A stretch of 64,000 nucleotides of DNA, from positions 421,501 through 485,500 of the forward strand of contig JADJGV010000001.1 of assembly GCA_016707895.1 (NCBI GenBank), read 5' to 3'. The notes below the pieces were generated by a model. That model was not told the DNA's origin. It saw nothing but the letters and a program-made list of their open reading frames with translations, and did no database searches. The translations under genes were made by a program, and so were the position numbers. This document shows positions 30,201 to 37,575 of the stretch, piece after piece (within the stretch, counting starts at the first letter, position 1; each line of letters opens with the position of its first letter). The stretch comes from Myxococcales bacterium. GTDB taxonomy: Bacteria; Myxococcota_A; Polyangia; Haliangiales; Haliangiaceae.

Positions 30201-30739
30201 AGCTGCGTCCAGACCTCCCGCCCCAGCGCGTCGGTCCGCGCCGCCGTCGCCAGCACCTCGCTCTCCACCGCCTCCGCCCCGCGCCAGTCCGGCGCCTCGT
30301 CGACCGCCACGCGCAGTCGCCGCCCCTGCGCCCGCACCGCGCCCAGCGGATCGTACGAGCTCACGCTCACCACGCCCGCGCCGTCCTTCACCTCCACCAG
30401 CCGTCCCACCGTGTTCGCCGCCACCGCTGCCGCACGGTCGGCCGCGCCGTCACCGTATAGATACGTCTCGACCATCGCGTCCATCGCCGTCGCGCCGTCG
30501 CCGCCGGTCACCGACACCGACGTCGGCCGGTCGGCCACGTCGAACCCGCGCGTCACCGCGAACCCGCGCCCGTCCCACGTCCACACCGGCCGGTCGTACG
30601 CGTCCGCCACCGCCCACGTCGGCCCCGCGTCCACGCTCCCCTGCGCCACCACCCGCCCACGCAGGTCGCGCACGTACGTGAACGCCGTGAGCCCGCGCGC
30701 GTCGATCACCGCGCTGGCCTGCCCCGTCGCGTCCAGCAC
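27203..30739 (-). CDS. rhs: Rhs toxin, C-terminal part (after frameshift)
   Basis: Continuation of the gene starting at 33741, read in a different frame after a missing base at about 30740. Contains YD/RHS repeats and the core end DPVGYVDPEG (about 28840). The polymorphic tip follows, about 545 residues long. Its middle is Ala/Gly-rich and may span a membrane (about 27850-28060). The last 130 residues hold GRRGRVHFSVKVNVDGAIETHLV and INHCGVPICEVIAAGG. The order His...NxC recalls circularly permuted papain-like (LRAT/NlpC) effectors, so protease, amidase or deamidase activity is possible. I could not name the toxin family. Immunity candidate follows at 27187. Confidence 0.8.
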   Translation of the reverse strand: MLDATGQASAVIDARGLTAFTYVRDLRGRVVAQGSVDAGPTWAVADAYDRPVWTWDGRGFAVTRGFDVADRPTSVSVTGGDGATAMDAMVETYLYGDGAADRAAAVAANTVGRLVEVKDGAGVVSVSSYDPLGAVRAQGRRLRVAVDEAPDWRGAEAVESEVLATAARTDALGREVWTQLVDGTVRATVYARGGALVAVRVTTPDGAQVATPIVADVARDAHGRVVATTLGNGVGQTWAYDPASGRLVAQDAVQGTRAYQGLRCTYDPDGKLVRMLDVAQDGPGALVPGAVSARRDFGYDAHGRLVAATGRVHQALLPHDGPTTAGCVHGARHLSLNNGAALERYTQQFTYDAGGNLTRVQHAGATASWATDFWVAASSNRATAAEDGNGVPVVNPAAMFDAGGNLRELWHLRALGWSWRGCLTHATTVARAGGPVDDGERYAYGADRVRVRKVATRLVVGGAEPVVETREVVYCGGGQERVRVRRNGTLVLERWTTHVSDGDRRVAVIDRHVVDTLANEVDAIGPARVRYHLTTPQGSTAVELDEAGQLISYEEYLPHGGSAFIAGDDVREVARRDVRYAGKERDRATGLDAYPQRYYAPWLGRWLSPDPIGPKDGLNLYAFVGGDPVGYVDPEGTEKRKRGELPLATAPAEYAEQPQATADWKPDFSQPPPAQSASGGAATTSDAGSKRADRAAGLIEQSNADWNQFWEDYDDLYGDPWRTSTNLESESNSAPDGSVWLWNAKREKFVVRMPDGTGAWQLQDGDTLDNITYLDGGSATGGIFGSALKLLTGGLTFQTELDGGAVQKVQLWPSLGMSEVSITANGDTYHILRDPSGQVKRDVEMTWPASGERVRYEPSSTAVFEDMFGGSMRWQADPEMVADYYYRMEVAKVTGSLRGFSSGAGLMLGAPRIAAQAYMESALTVLGAAASGVNAYDQYRAGNYIDAGFSALGAGLATAGARGSMRVGRAMANAEVKAAAEFDATVSADSSGADPDRASGWEAFREKAQRFQDAARARYGDHGFVGVAGESPAPVGTAEPSGAAVGARSSGTATVYYYGGRRGRVHFSVKVNVDGAIETHLVEDPATGQTRVMKVLNGDLPKPTASMTVNLGDVDAATKRQWRQIARGDRGPMSFSGSRINHCGVPICEVIAAGGGDAPVSPAKAQEFVRGLFGIPMP

Positions 30740-33700
30740 CGCCGCGTCCATGCGTCCGCCGCGCTCGCGTCGCCCACCGCCCGCGTCGCGCACACCACGC
30801 CCGCGCGTCGACGTGCGTCACCGTCGGCGTCCCCCGCGTGCCCGGCCGCGTGCTCGTAGGCCACCCGCTCCGCATCATCCACCGGCCGCCCTTCCCGCAC
30901 CACCCGGTACGTCGAATCCAGCACGTTGTCCCCTGGCGTCGCCGCCGTCGTCGCCCACGCCGCGGGCGCCGTCGTCGCGTGCGTCCCGTTCGGCAGATCG
31001 ACCCGCACCGTCCGCCCCACCGCGTCGTACGTCGTCACCGTCGACACCCCGAACCGCGCCAGCACCGCGTCCCCCTCGTACGCCGCTCTCGGCGAGAAGT
31101 ACGGCTCGTACACCCGCCCCGGCTGCCCCTTCGCGTCGTAGACCACGTGCCCCGACACCCGCCACCGCTCGGCCGCTGGCGCCAGCACCGGCCGGCCGCC
31201 CGCGTCGACGATCACCTGCCCGCTCGCGTCGCGCTGGATCGCCGGCCCCGCCTCGACCTGCACCTTCTCTTGCAGCACGCGCCCGAAGCCGTCGAGGTAG
31301 CGCACGCGCACCTCCAGCGGTCCGCTCGCCGCGCCGCCGCCCGCGCCGTCATCGACCAGCGCGCTGCGCGCCACCGTCACCTCGGCGACCGGCGTCGCGT
31401 CCCGCGCCCACGCGCGGTCATCGATGAACGTCGCGGTCGCCGCGTCCGCCAGATAGCGGGCCGGATCCGCCAGCACCGACGCGACCGTCGCCGCCCCCGC
31501 TGTCCAGCCGATCGCCGTGCCCGTCTTCCACGGCTGCGCGCCGACATGGCCTTCGACGCCGCTCGCGACCACGCGGCCGAAGCCATCGTGCACCGCGCTG
31601 GTCGTCGTGCCGTTGGGATCGATCGTCCGCGCCGGCGCCATCACGCGGTAGTCGATGATCGACGTGGTCGATAGCCCGAGCGCGTCGATCTGCGCGGTCA
31701 CCACGAGCTGATCGTCGTCGTAGACCTGCTGCGCCGTCGCGCCGTCGCCGCGGACCGTGCGCGTCACCAGCCCGAACGGGCCGCTGACCTCTTGCACCGG
31801 GCCGCGCTGCCACCAGTGGCCGTCGGCCAGCACGTACCCCAGCGCCGCGACGCCGGCCGCGTCGATGCGCGGCGCGAGCGCCGCCACCAGCCCGGGCGTC
31901 AGGCACGCCACCTCGGCGTGATGGACGCGCGGCGCCTTGGGCACCACGCCGAACGGCGCCTCGGCCGCGCGCGCCGCATCCCAGTAATAGGTGCGCTGCC
32001 AGGTCAGCCGCCGCGCCGCCGGTGCCGCCGCCGCCGGATCGAGCGCCTCCTCGAACGGCGCCGGGCTGGCCAGGGCCGCAAGCACCGCCGGGGCGGTCAG
32101 CACCTCGACGCCGAGGCGACCGCCGACCAGCGTCGCGCCGACCAGCTCGAGCTGCGTCGTCGCGAGCTCGGCGCCCAGCAAGAACTGCGTGTCGACGTCG
32201 ACGTCGGCGCGGGCCGTGTCGGTGACCGACACCCAGGTCCGCGCCTGGGCCGGATCGTCGACCGCGCCGCGCCGCGCGCACGCCACCTGCGCGGTGCGCG
32301 TCGGCGCGCCCCAGGCGTCGTGCGCCAGCACCAGCTCCTCGGTCACGCGCGGATCGCCGCCCTGCCCCTCGTACGTCGCGACGCGGCGCACCCGCGGCAC
32401 CACGCCGAACACCGGCCGCTGCGCGCCGCGCCGCGGCTGCGACAGCACGAGCTGGTAGCTCGCCTGCTCGACGTCGAACGGATGGGCGACCGGCGCCTCG
32501 GCGGGGTCGACCGCCCAGCGCTCGCGCCGCACCACCGAGCCCGCGAGCAGCCGCAGCGCCGCCGCCGCATCGGCCGGCAGGTGCGCGCCCGGCGCCTCGA
32601 CGTGGGGAGCGATCGGCGGCAGCAGCGGGTCGCCGTCGTACGGCTCGAACGGCCGGTGGTGGTTCCACATCGCGGTGCCGAGGTGAAACCAGGTCCGCGT
32701 CAACAGCGGCGGCGCGAACGCCGGCTCGTCCGAGGCGCCGGGCAGCCCGCCGTCACCGAGCCCGCCGCCGCCGATGCGCGGCAACACCTGCGGCACATCG
32801 AGCGTCTCGACCCGGCCGAAGCCGCGGAACGCGCCGCCCGCACCGTCGAAGTAGCCGTCGCGGTACCGGTAGCGCGTGGTCACCGACGTGCCACCGATCA
32901 GATCGTACTCGACCCGCGCGTCGACCACCGGCCGGTGCGCCGGCAGCCGCGTCTCCCACGGCACGCCAGCAGCCGCGTCGCGCAGGTAGTGGGTCGCCGA
33001 GTTGCCCCACGCCAGCTCTGTGCGCCGACCGCAGCCATCGTCGATCGCGATCAGCATGCCGGGCGGCGTCGGCGGCACCAGCGGCAGGTACGACAGCGCG
33101 TGGCCGCGGGTCGGCGAGGTCGCCGACCACAGGAGCGACGGCCGCCCGTCGCCGGCCAGGTCGGCGATGGCCGCGCTGCGCCCGTCGAACGCGGGCAGCG
33201 CGCCGATCTCGCGGCGCGCGCCGAGCTGGCGCCCGCCGAGGTTGGGGAAGTGCCACAGCCGGCCGTCGTCGAGGTACAGCACGTCGGCGGTGCCGCTGCC
33301 GTCGAGGTCGACCAGCCGCACCCGCGCGCTGTCGAACCCGGTCGCCGTCGGGATCGTCGGCGCCCCGCCCATCACCACGCGCTCGCCGAACCGCCCGTTG
33401 CCGAGCGACGGCCAGTACTCGACCGTGCCGCGGCGCACGCGCACCAGATCGGCCAGGCCGTCGCCGGTCATGTCGGCGAAGAACAGATCGAGCTGCGGGT
33501 TGGGCCCGCAGCCGGGCGCGGCCTCGGCGCCGCTCGGCAGCGGCACCACGACCGGCTCGCCGAACTCGCGCTCGACCTCGTCGAGCGGCCCGGTCTTCGA
33601 CGGGAACCACACCAGCGCGTCGCCGCGCGCGATGACCGCGTCGGCGCGGCCGTCGCCGTTCAGGTCGACCCAGAACGTGCGCCCGACCGTGCCCTCGACC

Positions 33701-33741
33701 TTGGGCCACGCCGCGAACGGCCGGAAGCCGGCCCAGCGCAT
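30706..33741 (-). CDS. rhs: TcB/TcC-type Rhs toxin, N-terminal part (frameshifted)
   Basis: 1011 codons to the stop at 30706; the true frame is lost at about 30835-30740. VCBS/FG-GAP repeats at residues about 20-200 (VDLNGDGRADAV, ADMTGDGLADLV, VDLDGSGTADVL), then a TcdB midN region (PPGMLIAIDDGCGRRTELAWG, RGFGRVETLD) and the start of the YD-repeat shell. Known TcB proteins begin with an SpvB domain of about 300 residues, which is absent: the gene starts within the beta-propeller, 52 nt after the SUMF1-like gene. So it is 5' shortened relative to the family as well as frameshifted. Expected role: shell that encapsulates the C-terminal toxin. Confidence 0.8.
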   Translation of the reverse strand: MRWAGFRPFAAWPKVEGTVGRTFWVDLNGDGRADAVIARGDALVWFPSKTGPLDEVEREFGEPVVVPLPSGAEAAPGCGPNPQLDLFFADMTGDGLADLVRVRRGTVEYWPSLGNGRFGERVVMGGAPTIPTATGFDSARVRLVDLDGSGTADVLYLDDGRLWHFPNLGGRQLGARREIGALPAFDGRSAAIADLAGDGRPSLLWSATSPTRGHALSYLPLVPPTPPGMLIAIDDGCGRRTELAWGNSATHYLRDAAAGVPWETRLPAHRPVVDARVEYDLIGGTSVTTRYRYRDGYFDGAGGAFRGFGRVETLDVPQVLPRIGGGGLGDGGLPGASDEPAFAPPLLTRTWFHLGTAMWNHHRPFEPYDGDPLLPPIAPHVEAPGAHLPADAAAALRLLAGSVVRRERWAVDPAEAPVAHPFDVEQASYQLVLSQPRRGAQRPVFGVVPRVRRVATYEGQGGDPRVTEELVLAHDAWGAPTRTAQVACARRGAVDDPAQARTWVSVTDTARADVDVDTQFLLGAELATTQLELVGATLVGGRLGVEVLTAPAVLAALASPAPFEEALDPAAAAPAARRLTWQRTYYWDAARAAEAPFGVVPKAPRVHHAEVACLTPGLVAALAPRIDAAGVAALGYVLADGHWWQRGPVQEVSGPFGLVTRTVRGDGATAQQVYDDDQLVVTAQIDALGLSTTSIIDYRVMAPARTIDPNGTTTSAVHDGFGRVVASGVEGHVGAQPWKTGTAIGWTAGAATVASVLADPARYLADAATATFIDDRAWARDATPVAEVTVARSALVDDGAGGGAASGPLEVRVRYLDGFGRVLQEKVQVEAGPAIQRDASGQVIVDAGGRPVLAPAAERWRVSGHVVYDAKGQPGRVYEPYFSPRAAYEGDAVLARFGVSTVTTYDAVGRTVRVDLPNGTHATTAPAAWATTAATPGDNVLDSTYRVVREGRPVDDAERVAYEHAAGHAGDADGDARRRAGVVCATRAVGDASAADAWTRRCWTRRGRPAR

Positions 33742-33793
33742 CGAGCGACGTCACCGCTGCGGCCATGGGCAGGGCAGAGGCTCTTCGCCACGA

Positions 33794-34720
33794 TCAGATC
33801 GGCGCGGGGCGCAGCTTCAGCTCGAACTTCGGATTGCCGCGGACGCAGCGGACGCCGAGGCGGGTCGGGTCGGGGGGTGCCTGGTAGTCGTCGTACTCGG
33901 TCCCGGGCACGCCCAGCTCCAACCAGAGTTCGGATGGATCGCGGCCCATGCGGTCCCAGTGCCCTCCCTTGTAGGCCGGGCGCCCCTCGTAGGCCCCATC
34001 GACCCACTCCTCGACATTGCCGGAGAGATCCTCGACACCGGTCGCGCTGGCGTAGTCCGGGTGCGGGCCGATCGGGTGGGGGCCCTGACGTGCCTCGCAG
34101 ACCGAGTTGTATCCGTACTTGCACAACGCGGCCGGCGTCTGATCGTCGCCCCACGGGTAACGCCGGAAGTTGCACGTGGTGCCGTCCCGGTCGTCCCGAA
34201 CTTCAAGAGGATCCGTGCAAGGCGACGGCCCACGCGCCGCGGCCTGCCACTCTTCAGGCGTCGCCAGTCTACGACCTGTCGCCTTGCAGAACGCCTGCGC
34301 GTCCGCGAACGACAGCTCGAGCGGGGTGTCATCGGGCTGACCATCCAGAAACGCCTTCGGCGAGCATCCCTTGCACTTGCGGTAATCGCCCACCGAACTC
34401 TCCCGCTTGCTCACCCAGAGTGGCTCCGCCAAGACGAGCAGGGCGGGGTCCTTGTTCATGATGCCCTCGTGCGCGCGAAGCTCGTACTTCACCGCGTACC
34501 GTGCGGGCGGTAGCCGCACCTCCGGCCCGAACTCGCCGGCCATCTCACAGTAGCCTTGTGCGTTGCAGTCTCCAGGACACGACGCCGCGTCGTTGCTGCA
34601 CGTGCCCGGCGCTGGCACTGCATCGCGATGTGCCGGTGCCTTGTCCTTGCGTGCGGATCCCGTGCAGCCGGCCCAAGCGAGCATCAAGGTGACGGTGCCG
34701 ACCGCGGCGACGATCTTCAT
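33794..34720 (-). CDS. SUMF1/formylglycine-enzyme-like lipoprotein A
   Basis: 308 residues from the ATG at 34720. Signal peptide with lipobox WAGC (Cys19), then a short Cys-rich segment (CSNDAASCPGDCNAQGYC). The FGE-sulfatase fold follows: ALSFADAQAFC-like LSFADAQAFCKATGRRLAT, PEEWQAAARG, PWGDD, GVEDLSGNVEEWVDG and GVRCVRG at the end. The start overlaps the stop of the upstream gene by 4 nt. It is a paralogue of the gene at 36658. Enzymatic activity is doubtful. The fold is known in type VI secretion as TagR, which acts in the periplasm. Position after the truncated effector suggests an immunity or helper role. Confidence 0.88.
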   Translation of the reverse strand: MKIVAAVGTVTLMLAWAGCTGSARKDKAPAHRDAVPAPGTCSNDAASCPGDCNAQGYCEMAGEFGPEVRLPPARYAVKYELRAHEGIMNKDPALLVLAEPLWVSKRESSVGDYRKCKGCSPKAFLDGQPDDTPLELSFADAQAFCKATGRRLATPEEWQAAARGPSPCTDPLEVRDDRDGTTCNFRRYPWGDDQTPAALCKYGYNSVCEARQGPHPIGPHPDYASATGVEDLSGNVEEWVDGAYEGRPAYKGGHWDRMGRDPSELWLELGVPGTEYDDYQAPPDPTRLGVRCVRGNPKFELKLRPAPI

Positions 34721-36591
34721 GGGCCACCCGCACGAAGCACCTCGAGCCGCTTCATCTCCTCGTCGAACAAGTGCTGCGCCTTGCCGACATCGATATCGAG
34801 GCCGAGTTCTCTCAGAAGTTCGAGCCAACTCTTCTCGTCCGCAGTGAACTTCGTCATCAGATGCTTGAGCGCCTCCTCGAGCTGCGACACCGCGGCGTGC
34901 AGGTGCATGGCGAAGGTCTTGTACGCCAGCGTCGCGTGCTTCTCAACGGCCGCTGACATCCCGCTCACCTGCGCCAGCCGCTTGAACGCCTCAACGTCCT
35001 CGATGATGCCCTGCTTCTCTAGAACGCTGCGCGCCGTCTTCCCGAGCGCGACCTCGAGGTCGCGCGCCAGGAGCGTCCGCAGGCGGAACAGGATCCGGAC
35101 CAGTCGGCTGAGACTGAACCCGACCGACTCTTCCGCGGTCTGAAACACCTGCAGGCGGGCCATGTTCTCGCGTTCCAGCCGCTGGTCATCCACCGCATCC
35201 AAGAACGTCTCGATGGTCTCCTCCGTCTGCACCATGCCGAAGACGCCCTTCGCCCGCATGTCCTCGTACAGCGTGACGTAGCGCCGCAGCAACAGCCGCA
35301 AGATCGGACCGACGGTGCCGATCTTCAGGTTGCGCTGGATGCTCGACCCGACCAGCGGCGTGCTCGTCAGCTTGTGCCACTTCTCCTCGGCGTTGTTGTC
35401 CTTCCACTTCTTCTTCTGCGGCGCCCGGTTCGTCGCCTGAAAGACCAGGCTGTTGAACATGAACACCCCAACCACGTTACCCACGACCTCCCCGTTGAGT
35501 TCCGCGCGGTCGGCCGTCGGCCCCGGCAGGTCGCGCACCAGGCCGATCAGCAGCTCCTGCAGCGTCGGGAAGAGCTTGTCGTCGAGCTGGTCGTCCGCGT
35601 ACATGAGCAGTCCGATCATCGAGGCGATCGCCACCATGATGATCGCCGGACGCGCCGGCCGGATCCACTTCACCTCCCACTTCTTCCACGTGAACGGTCG
35701 ATTCCCCCACGTGTAAGCGATCGTCTTCCAGATGTGCGGGCTCAGCATCCCGGCCGCGAGCAGCGCCGGGAACGCCCGGCTGCGCCGCAGCGCGGCCAGC
35801 ACGTCGTCGAGGTCGTGCAGCTTGAGCTCGTTGGCCAGCTGCTCGGCGATCTCCCCGAGCTGAAACCCGGCCTCGAGCTCCCACTCCGCCGGGTTGGGCG
35901 GCTCCTGATCGATCTCCTGGCCGAACAGGTGGAGGATCGGGTTCACCTGGTCGTGCTCGAGGTGATAGAGGCTCGACATCAAGAGCAACACGCCGTTGAC
36001 CGTGTGCCCCATCGCCTTCTTGAAGTGCTCGACGCCAGCGCGCGCGCTCTCCTTGGTCAGCTCGCGCTCCAGCGTCTGGACGACCTGGTGCACGCGCTCG
36101 ATGACGTGCTGCAGGCGGCGCACCATCTTGTAGTAGCGGTACTCGGGGATGCCCTCGGCCAGCGTCGTGCCGATCGACCCGCGCACGAAGCCGTCGTACA
36201 GCGTGTTCACCAGGTAGCCGCGGAAGAAGCCGTCGGCGAACGCGCGCCACTTGTGAACGTCGCCGTTCGGCTCGTCCTCGCCACCGGCGTAGACGAACAG
36301 CGACGTCACCAGCGACGTCATCTTGGCGGCCAGCGCCGGCACCAGCCGCATGGCTGCGCGCTTCGCTAACTCGCCGGCGGCGCGCTTCGCCCCCTCCTCG
36401 GTGATGAAGCGCGCCATCGCCGCCGGCCCGATCGCCGTCACCACGAACGGCGCGGCCGCGCACGCCGCGACCAGCCCACCCAGGGGGATGACGCCCGCCG
36501 TGTTCCCGTAGACGATCTGGGCGACCTCGATCAGGTACGCGTCCCAGACGAAGTCGTTGTGGGTCTGGACGAAGACCGCGCCGTTCTTCAC
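34717..36591 (-). CDS. 5'-truncated copy of the large spike-linked effector
   Basis: 624 residues, GTG start. It aligns with residues about 451-1101 of the protein at 37572-40877 (NGAVF...VYGNTAGVIPL against GSVF...VYEGSAGVIPL, and on to the C-terminus) but lacks the N-terminal 450. Hydrophobic stretches lie at about residues 35-55 and 85-105, and RPAIIMVAIASMIGLLMY forms a third; the rest is helical with FSLSRLVRILFRLRTLLARDL matching FSLAELVKILFRLRTMIG. It overlaps the SUMF1-like gene downstream by 4 nt. An in-frame stop lies 16 codons before the GTG. It may be an orphan toxin part, a decoy, or the result of unequal duplication. Confidence 0.85.
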   Translation of the reverse strand: MKNGAVFVQTHNDFVWDAYLIEVAQIVYGNTAGVIPLGGLVAACAAAPFVVTAIGPAAMARFITEEGAKRAAGELAKRAAMRLVPALAAKMTSLVTSLFVYAGGEDEPNGDVHKWRAFADGFFRGYLVNTLYDGFVRGSIGTTLAEGIPEYRYYKMVRRLQHVIERVHQVVQTLERELTKESARAGVEHFKKAMGHTVNGVLLLMSSLYHLEHDQVNPILHLFGQEIDQEPPNPAEWELEAGFQLGEIAEQLANELKLHDLDDVLAALRRSRAFPALLAAGMLSPHIWKTIAYTWGNRPFTWKKWEVKWIRPARPAIIMVAIASMIGLLMYADDQLDDKLFPTLQELLIGLVRDLPGPTADRAELNGEVVGNVVGVFMFNSLVFQATNRAPQKKKWKDNNAEEKWHKLTSTPLVGSSIQRNLKIGTVGPILRLLLRRYVTLYEDMRAKGVFGMVQTEETIETFLDAVDDQRLERENMARLQVFQTAEESVGFSLSRLVRILFRLRTLLARDLEVALGKTARSVLEKQGIIEDVEAFKRLAQVSGMSAAVEKHATLAYKTFAMHLHAAVSQLEEALKHLMTKFTADEKSWLELLRELGLDIDVGKAQHLFDEEMKRLEVLRAGGP

Positions 36592-36657
36592 GCCCGCCCG
36601 TGCACGGCAGATCGCCGGCCGAACCAGCGGTGAGACCGTCTATGCGTCTTGCGATCG

Positions 36658-37575
36658 CTACTCGCCGCCGCCAAAGGCGCTCTTGCGAAGCCGCGGCTTG
36701 ACGTCCATGACCGGGCCGCGGACGCAGCGCACGCCGAACTTGCGATCGACTTTCTCGCGGGCGCGGGCGCCGATCGAGACGTACGAGTACATGCCTTCGT
36801 CGCCGGGCGTCGTCCAGTCGCCCCCCTTGACCAGCCCCTCGTCGCCGTCCATGTCGGCGATCCACTCGGAGACGTTGCCGATCATCTCCTGCACGCCGAG
36901 CGGGCTTGCCCCGGCGGGGCGATCGGCGACAGGCCGCGGGCCGGTCGGCGCGCCGCAGTCGGCGATGAGGGCGTTGTCGCAGAAGGTCGCGACGAAGCGC
37001 GCGAACTCAACATCCCCAAGGGAGTCCGCCATCCACGGCACACCGCGGGTGTTGCAGCGAACATCGGAGAAGCGCAACTCGTTCGGGTCGTGACATGTCG
37101 TCGGCCCGCGCGCAGCAGCCTCCCACTCGGCGTTGGTCGCAAGGCGCTTGCCAGCCGCTTGACAAAACGCAACGGCATCGTCGCGTGTCACCTGGGCAGG
37201 GCCGGCAGGTTCGCCAGCCGGAGGCGAGCAGGTCGAGCACTTCGCCATGTGTTCGCGGCTAAGCTCGCGCTTGTCGATCCAGAATGGGGCAGGGAACTCG
37301 TACAGCGACAACTCGGTCATGCTGTGCATGCGCCCACGGTAATCCACGACGTAGGATGTCGCCGGCAGTCGGATTTCCGGCCCCCAGCCGAGGTCTTGCT
37401 CGCAGTAGCCCTGCTCGTTGCATCTTCCCGGACACGGCGCCGGGTCGGCGGCGCACACGCTACGGACCGCGGAGCCTGCCTCGACGCCAACGGGTTCTCC
37501 CACGACGTCTCGTCCTCGCTTCGCGCTACATGCCACGACAACGAACGCGAGCGATGCTGCGCTCAGGCGGCTCAA
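36658..37575 (-). CDS. SUMF1/formylglycine-enzyme-like lipoprotein B
   Basis: 305 residues. Lipobox VVAC (Cys16), a Cys cluster (CAADPAPCPGRCNEQGYC) like that of paralogue A, then the FGE-sulfatase fold: VTRDDAVAFCQAAGKRLAT, NAEWEAAARG, VQEMIGNVSEWIADM, KGGDW, FGVRCVRG. The start overlaps the effector stop by 4 nt (37572-37575). Each effector copy is thus followed by its own SUMF1-like lipoprotein, which fits an effector-immunity pair that was duplicated. Periplasm-facing. Confidence 0.88.
   Translation of the reverse strand: MSRLSAASLAFVVVACSAKRGRDVVGEPVGVEAGSAVRSVCAADPAPCPGRCNEQGYCEQDLGWGPEIRLPATSYVVDYRGRMHSMTELSLYEFPAPFWIDKRELSREHMAKCSTCSPPAGEPAGPAQVTRDDAVAFCQAAGKRLATNAEWEAAARGPTTCHDPNELRFSDVRCNTRGVPWMADSLGDVEFARFVATFCDNALIADCGAPTGPRPVADRPAGASPLGVQEMIGNVSEWIADMDGDEGLVKGGDWTTPGDEGMYSYVSIGARAREKVDRKFGVRCVRGPVMDVKPRLRKSAFGGGE

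Noticed and set aside
33794..37575. True sulfatase-activating enzymes
   Set aside because: No sulfatase gene nearby, both are lipoproteins in an effector operon, and the active-site Cys pair is not evident.
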